DNA from: Janthinobacterium sp051380875
Lineage (GTDB): Bacteria; Pseudomonadota; Gammaproteobacteria; Burkholderiales; Burkholderiaceae_D
Length of the DNA: 64,000 bases
Assembly: GCF_051380875.1 (NCBI RefSeq)
Contig: NZ_JBNYXW010000018.1
Location: 1 to 64,000 of the forward strand
Reading direction: 5' to 3'
The translations under genes were made by a program, and so were the position numbers. This document shows positions 35,230-43,973 of the stretch, one piece after another (within the stretch, counting starts at the first letter, position 1; each line of letters opens with the position of its first letter). Below the pieces are notes generated by a model. That model did not search any database. It saw nothing but the letters and a program-made list of their open reading frames with translations, and was not told the origin of the DNA.

Positions 35230-36285
35230 ATGAGTATCCAGACCGACAGCTTCACGGAACAGCGCATCATCGATGCGGCGCCCATCTCGCACAACGAAGA
35301 GGCGATCGAACGCGCCTTGCGGCCCAAGCAGCTCGATGAGTATGTGGGGCAGGAAAAGATCCGCGACCAGCTGGAAATCTTCATCACGGCTGCGCGCCAG
35401 CGCAAGGAAGCGCTCGACCACACCTTGCTGTTCGGCCCGCCGGGCTTGGGCAAGACGACGCTGGCGCACATCATCGCGCGCGAAATGGGCGTCAACCTGC
35501 GCCAGACTTCCGGCCCCGTGCTGGAACGTCCGGGCGACCTGGCGGCGATTTTGACGAACCTGGAAGCGAACGACGTCCTGTTCATCGATGAAATCCACCG
35601 CCTGTCACCCGTGGTCGAAGAGATTCTGTATCCGGCGCTGGAGGATTATCAGATCGATATCATGATCGGTGAAGGCCCGGCCGCCCGTTCCGTGAAGCTC
35701 GATTTGCAGCCGTTCACGCTGGTCGGCGCCACCACGCGCGCCGGCATGCTGACCAATCCGCTGCGCGACCGCTTCGGCATCGTCGCCCGCCTGGAGTTCT
35801 ACAACACGGGCGAATTGACCAAGATCGTCACGCGCAGCGCAGCCTTGCTCAATGTGCCCATCGACCCGGAAGGCGCGCACGAGATCGCCCAGCGCGCGCG
35901 CGGCACGCCCCGTATCGCCAACCGCTTGCTGCGCCGCGTGCGCGATTTCGCCGAAGTCAAAAGCAATGGCGAGATCACCAAGGTGGTGGCCGACCGCGCG
36001 CTGGTCATGCTCGACGTCGATTCCGTGGGCTTCGACGTGATGGACCGCAAGCTGCTCGAAGCGGTGCTGTTCAAGTTTGGCGGCGGCCCCGTCGGCATCG
36101 GCAACCTGGCAGCGGCCATCGGCGAAGCGGCCGATACCATCGAAGACGTGCTGGAACCGTATTTGATACAGCAGGGCTTCCTGCAGCGCACGCCCCGTGG
36201 CCGTGTCGCCACGCCGGCCGCCTATCTGCACTTTGGCGTCAGCGCGCCGCGCATGGGCCCCGGCGGCGAAGCGTGGGAACTGTGA
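35230..36285 (+). CDS. ruvB: Holliday junction branch migration helicase RuvB
   Basis: A 351-residue AAA+ ATPase that pumps DNA through the RuvA-bound junction. Walker A is FGPPGLGKTTLAHIIA, Walker B is DVLFIDEIHRLSP, and GATTRAGMLTNPLRDRFGI is the sensor and arginine-finger region. The C-terminal winged helix includes QGFLQRTPRGRVATPAAY. The stop overlaps the start of the DUF188 gene (TGATG), suggesting coupled translation. Confidence 0.97.
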   Translation: MSIQTDSFTEQRIIDAAPISHNEEAIERALRPKQLDEYVGQEKIRDQLEIFITAARQRKEALDHTLLFGPPGLGKTTLAHIIAREMGVNLRQTSGPVLERPGDLAAILTNLEANDVLFIDEIHRLSPVVEEILYPALEDYQIDIMIGEGPAARSVKLDLQPFTLVGATTRAGMLTNPLRDRFGIVARLEFYNTGELTKIVTRSAALLNVPIDPEGAHEIAQRARGTPRIANRLLRRVRDFAEVKSNGEITKVVADRALVMLDVDSVGFDVMDRKLLEAVLFKFGGGPVGIGNLAAAIGEAADTIEDVLEPYLIQQGFLQRTPRGRVATPAAYLHFGVSAPRMGPGGEAWEL

Positions 36286-36788
36286 TGGCGGACGATAGCT
36301 GCGGCGGACAGCCGCCCGGCATGCCGGGTATGCAAATCTGGATCGATGCCGATGCCTGCCCCGTTGTCATCAAGGAAATCCTGTACCGCGTGGCGGACCG
36401 CCTGGAATTGCCCGTGACCCTGGTGGCCAACCAGGGCTTGCGCGTGCCGCCGTCGCGTTTCATCCGCACCGTGCAAGTGCCATCCGGCGCGGACGTGGCC
36501 GACCAGGAAATCGTGCGCCTGCTCAATCCGGGCGACCTGGTGATCACGGGTGACATCCCGCTGGCGGCCGACGTGCTGACCAAGGGTGGTTTTGCGCTCA
36601 ATCCGCGTGGCGAGTTTTACACGAAAGACAATATCGCCCAGCAACTGACGATGCGCGCCTTCATGGAAGAATTGCGCAGCGGCGGCGTCGACACGGGCGG
36701 CCCGGCCGCCTTCAACCAGTCGGACCGGCAACAGTTTGCCAATAGCCTGGACCGGCATTTGAGCAAGTACCACCGCAAGGCGGCGTGA
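36285..36788 (+). CDS. YaiI/YqxD family protein (DUF188)
   Basis: A 167-residue protein of unknown function in the widespread YaiI/YqxD family. The hallmark motif IWIDADACPVVIKEILY (near 22-38) is followed by DQEIVRLLNPGDLVITGDIPLA, with conserved acidic residues that recall PIN-type nucleases. The start at 36285 overlaps the ruvB stop; the hallmark begins only at residue ~20, so an internal ATG at 36330 (MQIWIDAD) could be the real start. It probably travels on the ruv transcript. Confidence 0.88.
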   Translation: MADDSCGGQPPGMPGMQIWIDADACPVVIKEILYRVADRLELPVTLVANQGLRVPPSRFIRTVQVPSGADVADQEIVRLLNPGDLVITGDIPLAADVLTKGGFALNPRGEFYTKDNIAQQLTMRAFMEELRSGGVDTGGPAAFNQSDRQQFANSLDRHLSKYHRKAA

Positions 36789-36806
36789 GACCTGGACGAC
36801 AGGCTT

Positions 36807-36834
36807 AAAAAAACCGGCTTGCGCCGGTTTTTTT
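36807..36834. terminator. Bidirectional terminator between the DUF188 gene and the OmpA gene
   Basis: A run of seven A, CCGGC (36814-36818), loop TTGC and GCCGG (36823-36827) are followed by seven T. The A/T runs pair and extend the stem, and each serves as the T-run for one strand. It lies between convergent genes. Confidence 0.9.
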
Positions 36835-36860
36835 ACGTGCCAGTTTGATTTAACGCAAAC

Positions 36861-38009
36861 TTAGCGCACGACCTTGCGCGTGCCCACCACTTCCACCGTC
36901 ACGCGGCGGTTCTTGGCGCGTCCGGCGGCGCTGTGATTATCGGCCACGGGCTGTGCTTCTCCCTTGCCTTCCGTGTAGACGCGGTTCGTCTCCACACCTT
37001 GCGCCACCAGGTAAGCCTTGACGGCTTCGGCGCGGCGCAAGGAGAGTTTCTGGTTGTAGGCGTCGGAGCCGACGGCATCCGTATGGCCCACCGTGATGAT
37101 GACTTCCAGATCCATGCCTTGCAACTGGCCCAGCAACTGATCGAGCGCCGCCTTGCCTTGCGGTTTGAGGGCTGATTGATCGAAATCAAACAGCGCTTCC
37201 GAGGCAAACGACACTTTTTCCGAGACGGGGGGCGGTGCCGGTGCCGCCACGACGGCAGGGGCCGGCATGGTTTCGCTGATCGGCGGCAATGCCGCCTGTG
37301 GCGCTGGCTGGTAGGCCGGCGTGGCGCTGGCCGGGCGGCCCAGTTTATACACCAGGCTGACCGAATACAGGTCGGCATCGCCACGGTTGCCCACGGCGTC
37401 GTTCAGGCGATAGCGTTCCACTTCGCCGCGCAAGGCCAGCGCCTCGCTGAACTTGTATTCCAGGCCCAGGCCCAGCTTGGCATTGAGCTTGCGCAAGCTG
37501 GCATGCGTATTCGTCGATCCCAGCAGGCGGTTGCCGCTAAATTCCGTGTTCGTCTTGGTGTAGTGCATGCCGACCCGGCCCAGCAGGGACAAACGCTGCG
37601 ACAGCGGCAGCTGGCCCAGCAAGTCCAGGTTCACGCCGCGAAAGCCCGCTTCACCGTTCAGCACGCCATTGCCGCTGGTGCTCGACTTGAAGTCGAACTT
37701 GCCCAGGTCAAAGTAGCCTGCTTCCACGGCCAGATAGCGATTCAATTGCCGGCCGACAAACAGCTTGTAGCCCGTGTCGCGCTGGTCCTTGCTGAAACCG
37801 GTGACCGTCTCACCGTTGGCGGCCAGGCTGGCGCGCAGGCGCGGCTCGTCGATCGTGGCGCGCGACTGGCCCACGCCCGCGCCGATGTACCAGGCGCTGT
37901 CGGCCCAGTCCGGGTTGATGAAGGTGTTGTCTTGCGCGTGCGCCGCTTGCGCTGCCAGCAGCGCGCCGGCCATCACGCCCAGGGCGCCCATTGTGTTTGC
38001 GATAGTCAT
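36861..38009 (-). CDS. OmpA family outer-membrane protein
   Basis: A 382-residue envelope protein. The signal peptide is MTIANTMGALGVMAGALLAAQAAHA. Next comes an eight-strand-type beta-barrel region (WYIGAGVGQSRA, GYKLFVGRQLNRYLAVEAGYF, LGLGLEYKFSEALALRGEVERY). A Pro/Ala-rich linker (~230-265) leads to a C-terminal OmpA peptidoglycan-binding domain (FDFDQSALKPQGKAALDQL, TVGHTDAVGSDAYNQKLSLRRAEAV). The start at 38009 has GGA seven bases upstream; an ATG two codons earlier is possible. It lies only 12 bp downstream of the DUF3494 lipoprotein gene, so the two are co-transcribed. Confidence 0.93.
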   Translation of the reverse strand: MTIANTMGALGVMAGALLAAQAAHAQDNTFINPDWADSAWYIGAGVGQSRATIDEPRLRASLAANGETVTGFSKDQRDTGYKLFVGRQLNRYLAVEAGYFDLGKFDFKSSTSGNGVLNGEAGFRGVNLDLLGQLPLSQRLSLLGRVGMHYTKTNTEFSGNRLLGSTNTHASLRKLNAKLGLGLEYKFSEALALRGEVERYRLNDAVGNRGDADLYSVSLVYKLGRPASATPAYQPAPQAALPPISETMPAPAVVAAPAPPPVSEKVSFASEALFDFDQSALKPQGKAALDQLLGQLQGMDLEVIITVGHTDAVGSDAYNQKLSLRRAEAVKAYLVAQGVETNRVYTEGKGEAQPVADNHSAAGRAKNRRVTVEVVGTRKVVR

Positions 38010-38021
38010 GGTCATGTCCGT

Positions 38022-39797
38022 TTATTTGGTGATCTGGTTATTGCGCAGGGTAACGGCAGCGGCCGTCAGCACGCGGCCGTTGAGCAGGGTCGTGTTGTCG
38101 CCCACCGTGATAGCGGCCGACTGGCCCAGGATATTGCCCTTGAAGACGCTATTGGCGGCCAGGGTGGTCGGGCCGACGGGCAGCCAGCTGACGTTGGCGG
38201 CGGTGGCGCCGTTGTTCAGGGCGACGACCGAGTTGGCGGTCGAGTCCAGGGTCAGCGCCGTGCGGAAGATATATACGCCAGGGCCGTTTAGGGTCAAGGT
38301 GCCGGTGATGCTGATTGCGCCGGCATAGCAATACACGCCCGGACCAAAGGTCTGGCCGCCCAGGTCGATGCCGCCGGCAAAGCTGACGTCGCAGCTGCGG
38401 CTGTTGCCATCCGTGATCGCCGCTTGCAAGTCCGTCATGGCGCCGGCCAGGATGGCGCCCGACTTGTAGTTGGTAAAGCCCGCCGCCTGGGTCGGGTCGA
38501 CGGTCTGCGACGGCGCACCGACGTCGCCCGTGATCAGGGTGGTGCCGCCCGAATTATTCGTCAGCGAGGTGCCGGCCAGCACGCCGAATGGCGCCGCGCG
38601 GCCCAGATTGATCGAATTGAGCACGGGCGCGATGGCGACAGCGGTGACGTTCAGGAGCGCGCTGCCCGATTGGCCGCCAGCGGTGGCGGTGATGCTGCTG
38701 GTGCCGGCGGCGATGCCGGTGGCGAAACCCGTGCCCAGCACGGTCGCGGTGGCGGTGCTGCCCGAGGTCCAGGTGGCGCTGCCGGTGATGATGGCCTTCG
38801 AGCTATCCGAGTAGGTGGCGGTGGCAACGAATTGCTGCACGCCGCCGACGGCGATGCTGGCGTTGGCTGGCGTGACGGTGATGCTGACCAGGCTGGCGGC
38901 AGGCACGCTGACGCTGGTGCTGGCGCTCTTGCCGTTGAAGCTGGCCGTGACGATGCTGTTGCCGCCGGCAACGCCGTTCACCAGGCCGCCGCTGGCGACG
39001 CTGGCGAACGCCGGTGCGGCGGAAACGAAGGTGCTGCTGGCCGTGACGTCGGCGGTGCTGCCGTCCGAATAGGTGGCAACGACGGCCAGCTGGCGCGTCG
39101 CGGCGACGGGGACGATCGGGTTTTGCGGCGTGACGGCGAGCGACAGCAGCACGGCAGGCGTCACCGTCAGCACGGTGCTGGCGCTGAGCGTTCCCGTGGT
39201 GGCGGTGATTTGCGTGCTGCCGGCAACCTTGCCGAGCGCCAGGCCGCCAGCGGCAATGCTTGCCGTGGCGGGGCTGGCCGAGGCGAAGGTCGATACGGCC
39301 GTGACGTTGCGCGTGCTGCTGTCGCTGAAGGTGCCGGTGACCATGAATTGCTGCGTGCCGCCGATGGCCACTGCTGGCGTGAGCGGCGTGAGGGCAATCG
39401 CCGTGAGCACGGCGGGCGAGACGGTCAATTGGGCCGCTGCGCTCTTGCCGCCAAACGCGGCGCCGATGCTGCTGGTGCCGGCAGCCACGCCGGCGGCAAC
39501 GCCGCTGCTGGCGTTGACCGTGGCGCTGGCCGGCGTGGCGGAAGTCCAGGCCGCCTTGGCGCTGACGTCTTGCGACGAGCCATCGCTATACGTGGCGATG
39601 GCCGTGAATTGCTGGCCCGCGCCGATGGCGATCGTGGCCGTGGCAGGCGTAACGGCCAGGCTGGACAGGGTAGCGCCTGGCAAGCCGAGGATGGGCTCGC
39701 GCCCCTGGTCGCCGCCGCCGCAACCGGCCAGGGCGGCCATGGCCAGCAAACCTGCCGAGACGAGCAGCGGGGTCATATAACGCTTGAGGATGTTCAT
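38022..39797 (-). CDS. Lipoprotein with four Big2-type Ig repeats and a DUF3494 ice-binding-like domain
   Basis: A 591-residue surface protein. The signal ends in a lipobox with Cys26 (AALAGC). Residues ~40-390 hold four ~85-residue Ig-like Big2 repeats, each with a [SV]ITVTPA...IAVGGxQQF core, a TYSDGS strand and a TSSITA ending. Residues ~396-591 form a DUF3494 beta-solenoid: INLGRAAPFGVLAGTSLT, TTLITGDVGAPSQTV, TFGPGVYCYAGAISITGTLTL, NSVFKGNILGQSAAITVGDNTTL. DUF3494 proteins bind ice or act as adhesins in cold-living microbes; activity here is not shown. AAGGAAACAC precedes the ATG. The OmpA-type gene follows in the same operon. Confidence 0.9.
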   Translation of the reverse strand: MNILKRYMTPLLVSAGLLAMAALAGCGGGDQGREPILGLPGATLSSLAVTPATATIAIGAGQQFTAIATYSDGSSQDVSAKAAWTSATPASATVNASSGVAAGVAAGTSSIGAAFGGKSAAAQLTVSPAVLTAIALTPLTPAVAIGGTQQFMVTGTFSDSSTRNVTAVSTFASASPATASIAAGGLALGKVAGSTQITATTGTLSASTVLTVTPAVLLSLAVTPQNPIVPVAATRQLAVVATYSDGSTADVTASSTFVSAAPAFASVASGGLVNGVAGGNSIVTASFNGKSASTSVSVPAASLVSITVTPANASIAVGGVQQFVATATYSDSSKAIITGSATWTSGSTATATVLGTGFATGIAAGTSSITATAGGQSGSALLNVTAVAIAPVLNSINLGRAAPFGVLAGTSLTNNSGGTTLITGDVGAPSQTVDPTQAAGFTNYKSGAILAGAMTDLQAAITDGNSRSCDVSFAGGIDLGGQTFGPGVYCYAGAISITGTLTLNGPGVYIFRTALTLDSTANSVVALNNGATAANVSWLPVGPTTLAANSVFKGNILGQSAAITVGDNTTLLNGRVLTAAAVTLRNNQITK

Positions 39798-39808
39798 GTG
39801 TTTCCTTT

Positions 39809-39904
39809 GTGCATGGGCAGTGATTGCCGGGCATCTGCGGATGAGGTCATCCGCCAGAGCCATGCCGCCCTTCGCTACAGGGCGATGGCGTCACAGGCAT
39901 GCAC
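39809..39904 (-). ncRNA. Candidate structured 5' leader of the DUF3494 lipoprotein gene
   Basis: In the minus-strand leader, GTGCATG (39904-39898) can pair with CATGCAC (39815-39809) to close a 96-nt domain. Inside, in order, are three perfect hairpins: CGCCCT/AGGGCG (39884-39879 with 39871-39866), GCGGATGA/TCATCCGC (39854-39847 with 39844-39837, a very short CC loop), and GGCA/TGCC (39828-39825 with 39819-39816), the last abutting the closing helix. The domain ends just before the AAAGGAAA ribosome site. I do not recognise a known riboswitch class. A folded regulatory leader is inference. Confidence 0.35.
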
Positions 39905-40026
39905 TATTTCATTTAGGAAATTACAAGTATGTTCGGTGGCGCGCATAGCTTGCAGCTAGGGTGAAATTTGGCAAAAAGGGGGCAGATTCGGCCTGGAAAA
40001 CAACAGCATGGATAGACAGGCAGGCG

Positions 40027-40053
40027 TAAAAAAGCCGGCGCAGCGGCCGGCTT
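40027..40053 (-). terminator. Terminator after the DUF2147 gene
   Basis: AAGCCGGC (40032-40039) and GCCGGCTT (40046-40053) form a perfect stem around GCAGCG. On the minus strand a T-run (six T, complement of 40028-40033) follows. It lies 22 bp beyond the gene's stop codon. Confidence 0.85.
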
Positions 40054-40074
40054 CGATAGGGCAGGGGCGCTGCC

Positions 40075-40542
40075 TTACTCTTCGCGCACCCACGTTTGCG
40101 AACGGCCAAACATCGGCACGCCCACGTAGCCGCGCACTTGCAGCTTGTTGCCGCCTTCGCTCAGTTCAGCCTTGCTCTTGTAGACCTTGCCGCTGGCCGG
40201 GTCCGTGATTTCACCGCCCGTCCATGCATTGCCGTCTTTTTTCAGGCCCGTCAAAATGGTCAGGCCGATCATGGGCTGATCCTTGTTGGCGCCTGTGCAC
40301 TTGTCGCACTTGGGGTTTTGATCTTCTTCAGGGCCACGGAACAGCTTTTCGATCTTGCCTTGCAAGACGCCGTTGTTTTCCGTGATGACGACGAGCGATT
40401 TCGGCTTGCCGCTGGCATCGTCGATGGTTTTCCACGTGCCCACGGGGGTGCTATTGTCACCGCGCGCGCTGGCGCTGCCGGCGATGGCCAGGGCGGCCAC
40501 CAGTACGCTTACTTTGAAGGTTGTTTTGAATAATGTACGCAT
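40075..40542 (-). CDS. DUF2147 domain-containing exported protein
   Basis: A 155-residue periplasmic protein of unknown function. The signal peptide is MRTLFKTTFKVSVLVAALAIAGSASA. The mature part has the DUF2147 pattern: STPVGTWKTIDDASGKPKSLVVI, a Cys pair in NPKCDKCTGANKDQPMIGLTIL, then GGEITDPASGKVYKSKAELSEGG and a C-terminal VPMFGRSQTWVRE. The start at 40542 has GGAGACTAGCG before the ATG. It stands alone between two minus-strand units and has its own terminator. Confidence 0.9.
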   Translation of the reverse strand: MRTLFKTTFKVSVLVAALAIAGSASARGDNSTPVGTWKTIDDASGKPKSLVVITENNGVLQGKIEKLFRGPEEDQNPKCDKCTGANKDQPMIGLTILTGLKKDGNAWTGGEITDPASGKVYKSKAELSEGGNKLQVRGYVGVPMFGRSQTWVREE

Positions 40543-40656
40543 CGCTAGTCTCCATTGGTTTTTTTGGTCGTTACACGAACAGTTTATATACCAAGGCAAG
40601 ACCAGCAGCGTTGCGCGGCGTCACGGGTGACGCCGCGCACACTCTCCAAACTTGCC

Positions 40657-43461
40657 TTATGCGCTTGCTAGTTTAGCAAACTGTTCGCGCAATTTTTCAA
40701 TTGTGGCTGAAAAACTGAGCAAGCGCTCGTTTTCTTGCGCAACAATCGCGGCAGGCGCGCGCGCGACAAAGCTTTCATTGCCCAATTTACTGTTGACCTT
40801 GGCAATTTCTGCTTCGATGCGGGCGATTTCCTTGCCCAGGCGCTCGCGTTCGGCAGCCACGTCGATTTCCACTTTCAGCATCAGCTTGGTGGTGCCGACG
40901 ATGGCCACGGCGGCAGGAGAGTCCGGCAGCGTATCGACGATCTGCACTTCGGCCAGCTTGCCCAGCGACTGGATGTACGGCGCGTACGATGCCAGCGCCG
41001 CTTTCTCGCTGGCATTGCCCGCTTCGACGATCAGCGGCACGCGCACGGATGGAGAAATCTGCATTTCGCCGCGCAGGTTGCGTGTCGCGTCCGTCAAGGC
41101 TTTCAGCTGGTGCATCCAGGCTTCGGCCGATTCATCGATCTTGCTGGTGTCGGCGATCGGATACGGCTGCATCATGATCGAATCTTCGGCCTTGAGCGTC
41201 TTGCCAGCCAAAGGCGCCACCGTTTGCCACAGGGCTTCCGTGACGAACGGGATGATCGGATGGGCCAGGCGCAGCACCACTTCCAGCACGCGCAGCAGGG
41301 TGTGGCGGGTGGCGCGCTGCTGGCCTTCCGTGCCTTGCTGTACTTGCACCTTGGCTACTTCCAGGTACCAGTCGCAATACTCGTCCCAGACGAACTTGTA
41401 GATGGTGGCGGCGATATTGTCGAAACGGAAGTCTTCGAAGCCCTTGGCCACGTCCAGCTCGGCTTTTTGCAGCAAGGAAATGATCCACTTGTCGGCTTGC
41501 GACAGATCAACGTCATTTGGTGTGCAATCCTTGCCTTCCGTATTCATCATGACGAAACGGGTGGCATTCCACATCTTGTTGCAGAAGTTGCGGTAGCCTT
41601 CGCAGCGGCCCAGGTCGAAGTTGATGCTGCGGCCCAGCGAGGCGTAGCTGGCCATGGTGAAGCGCACGGCGTCCGTGCCATAGGCAGAAATGCCGTCGGG
41701 GAATTCCTTGCGCGTCGCCTTGGTGATCTTTTCCGCGTCGCGCGGGTTCATCAGGCCCGTGGTGCGCTTGACGATCAAGCCTTCCAAGTCGATGCCGTCG
41801 ATCAGGTCGATCGGGTCGAGCGTGTTGCCCTTCGACTTGGACATTTTCTGCCCCGTCGAATCGCGCACCAGGCCGTGCACGTAGACGGTTTCAAACGGCA
41901 CCTTGCCCGTGAAGTGCGCCGTCATCATGACCATGCGCGCGACCCAGAAGAAGATGATGTCGAAACCCGTCACCAGCACGGACGACGGCAGGAAGGCCTT
42001 CATGTCTGGTGTTTCTTCAGGCCAACCCATGGTCGAGAACGGCACCAGGGCCGACGAGAACCAGGTGTCGAGCACATCGTCGTCGCGTTTCAACGGGCCC
42101 GTGCTGCCGGCCGCCTGCGCCTTGGCTTGCGCCTCAGCTTCGGTCTTGGCAACGAAAATATTGCCGGCGTCGTCGTACCAGGCGGGAATCTGGTGGCCCC
42201 ACCACAGCTGGCGCGAGATGCACCAGTCCTGGATGTTATTGAGCCACTGGTTGTAGGTGGTGCTCCAGTTTTCCGGCACGAACTTGATTTCACCGTTGGC
42301 CACTTTATCCAGCGCCGTCTCGGCGATCGACTTGCCTGGGAAGAAAGTGCCTTCCGGGGCCGGTTTGCTCATGGCGACAAACCACTGGTCCGTCAGCATC
42401 GGTTCGATGACGACGCCCGTGCGGTCGCCACGCGGCACCATCAGTTTGTGCGGCTTGACTTGTTCCAGCAAGCCTTGTGCGTCCAGGTCGGCGACGATCT
42501 GCTTGCGCGCGGCGAAGCGGTCCATGCCGCGATACGCTGCCGGCGCGTCGTCGGTGATTTTCGCGTCCAGCGTCAGGATGATGATCTGCGCCAGCTTGTG
42601 GCGCTGGCCCACGGCGTAATCGTTCATGTCATGCGCAGGGGTAATCTTGACGCAGCCCGTGCCGAATTCCTTGTCGACGTACTCGTCGGCGATGACGGGG
42701 ATTTCGCGGTCCGTCAACGGCAGTTTCAGCATCTTGCCCACCAGCGCTGCGTAGCGCTCGTCCGTCGGATCGACGGCCACGGCGACGTCGCCCAGCATGG
42801 TTTCAGGGCGCGTGGTAGCCACCGTCAGGAAGCCGCTGCCATCAAGCAGCGGGTACTTGATGTACCACATCGAGCCGTCTTCTTCCTCGGACACCACTTC
42901 CAGGTCGGACACAGCCGTGCCCAGCACGGGGTCCCAGTTGACCAGGCGCTTGCCGCGGTAGATCAGGCCTTGCTCGAACAGGCGTACGAAGACGTCGGTG
43001 ACGACTTTCGAGCGCGGCTCGTCCATCGTGAAGTATTCGCGTTGCCAATCGGCCGAGGCGCCCAGGCGGCGCATCTGCCCGGTGATGATGGAACCCGATT
43101 TTTCTTTCCATTCCCACACTTTTTCCACGAATTTCTCGCGGCCCAGGTCATGGCGCGAAATCTTTTGCGCATCCAACTGGCGTTGCACGACGATTTGCGT
43201 GGCGATGCCCGCGTGGTCGGTGCCGGGGATCCAGGCCGTGTTGTGGCCCAGCATGCGGTGGTAGCGCGTCAGGCCATCCATGATGGTCTGGTTGAACGCA
43301 TGGCCCATGTGCAGGGTGCCGGTGACGTTCGGCGGCGGCAACTGGATGCTGAAGGAAGGTTTTCCAGCATCGAGGGTGGCGGTAAAGTAACCGCGCTGTT
43401 CCCACTCGGTGCGCCAGAATTGTTCAATGTCGGCGGGCTCGAAAGACTTGGCTAATTCCAT
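40657..43461 (-). CDS. valS: Valyl-tRNA synthetase
   Basis: A 934-residue class I synthetase. The HIGH motif appears as PPPNVTGTLHMGHAFNQ, the editing (CP1) domain includes ATTRPETMLGDVAVAVDP, and KMSKS is in GQKMSKSKGNTLDP. Anticodon-binding helices follow, and the C-terminal coiled-coil arm is EIDVAAERERLGKEIARIEAEIAK. The ATG at 43461 gives MELAKSFEPADIEQFW, the usual start; upstream codons would require a TTG. A 906-residue open frame runs antisense to it and is an artefact of GC-rich codon usage. Confidence 0.97.
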   Translation of the reverse strand: MELAKSFEPADIEQFWRTEWEQRGYFTATLDAGKPSFSIQLPPPNVTGTLHMGHAFNQTIMDGLTRYHRMLGHNTAWIPGTDHAGIATQIVVQRQLDAQKISRHDLGREKFVEKVWEWKEKSGSIITGQMRRLGASADWQREYFTMDEPRSKVVTDVFVRLFEQGLIYRGKRLVNWDPVLGTAVSDLEVVSEEEDGSMWYIKYPLLDGSGFLTVATTRPETMLGDVAVAVDPTDERYAALVGKMLKLPLTDREIPVIADEYVDKEFGTGCVKITPAHDMNDYAVGQRHKLAQIIILTLDAKITDDAPAAYRGMDRFAARKQIVADLDAQGLLEQVKPHKLMVPRGDRTGVVIEPMLTDQWFVAMSKPAPEGTFFPGKSIAETALDKVANGEIKFVPENWSTTYNQWLNNIQDWCISRQLWWGHQIPAWYDDAGNIFVAKTEAEAQAKAQAAGSTGPLKRDDDVLDTWFSSALVPFSTMGWPEETPDMKAFLPSSVLVTGFDIIFFWVARMVMMTAHFTGKVPFETVYVHGLVRDSTGQKMSKSKGNTLDPIDLIDGIDLEGLIVKRTTGLMNPRDAEKITKATRKEFPDGISAYGTDAVRFTMASYASLGRSINFDLGRCEGYRNFCNKMWNATRFVMMNTEGKDCTPNDVDLSQADKWIISLLQKAELDVAKGFEDFRFDNIAATIYKFVWDEYCDWYLEVAKVQVQQGTEGQQRATRHTLLRVLEVVLRLAHPIIPFVTEALWQTVAPLAGKTLKAEDSIMMQPYPIADTSKIDESAEAWMHQLKALTDATRNLRGEMQISPSVRVPLIVEAGNASEKAALASYAPYIQSLGKLAEVQIVDTLPDSPAAVAIVGTTKLMLKVEIDVAAERERLGKEIARIEAEIAKVNSKLGNESFVARAPAAIVAQENERLLSFSATIEKLREQFAKLASA

Positions 43462-43973
43462 GATTTGGCGTGTGATTGGCAAAAGGAACCATTATAGATG
43501 ACGCGGCATCGCCTGCAGCGCGGCAAGCACCATTTTTCAGTGTTTTGGCGGCTTGCAGGACCATTGGCGGGCAAGCGAACGAGGGTAAAACAGGTGACGA
43601 TGTTATAATGTCGGCCTCGGCGTCGCCTCCCATTCCACTTTGCAACACGAGCGGACGGCGCCAGCGGGCCGAAGTCAACTATCACTTTGCCTGCATCATC
43701 CAGGCTGGGCGCAGCAGCGCTGCCAGCCACTTTCAGTGCGTCCCCTGCGGGCCGGGCGCCTGAGCCACGCGCACCGCCAGCGGTGCACCATTCACGGCGG
43801 ACTACCGCGCGCCATCGTTTTGTCGGCCGCGCCGCCACAGCTTAGCCAGGAATGTTGTTATCTGGCCAGTCGTCTTTCGATACGGCACTCTGCGCAGAGC
43901 GCCTAAGTAATTTAGCTGCCTGTGGCCGTGCCATGGCCGCTTTCCTGGTTTTGCCTGCATAAGGAATACCAGC
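43462..43973 (+). other. 512-bp intergenic region; hairpin-rich candidate leader of the porin gene
   Basis: No convincing protein is encoded in this divergent valS-porin gap. TATAAT at 43604-43609 could be a -10, without a clear -35; transcription from it would give a leader of ~360 nt. The stretch has several stable inverted repeats: GGCTGG/CCAGCC (43703-43728, with an inner GCGC pair), GCACCGC-CA-GCGGTGC (43771-43786) and CTCTGCGCAGAG (43888-43899). A long regulated 5' leader for an outer-membrane porin is plausible but inferred. Confidence 0.35.

Noticed and set aside
39809..39904. Considered whether the leader is a c-di-GMP-I (GEMM) riboswitch
   Set aside because: The conserved GGCAAACC and GGACGCAAAGCC elements are absent, so no known class is claimed.
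40735..43455. A 906-residue open reading frame on the plus strand, antisense to valS
   Set aside because: It mirrors the valS gene exactly, has a His/Arg/Asp-rich composition typical of the reverse complement of a GC-rich gene, and shows no recognisable domain.
43640..43906. An 88-residue plus-strand frame in the valS-porin gap
   Set aside because: No ribosome site, no recognisable family and a Cys/His/Arg-rich composition typical of non-coding GC-rich DNA.
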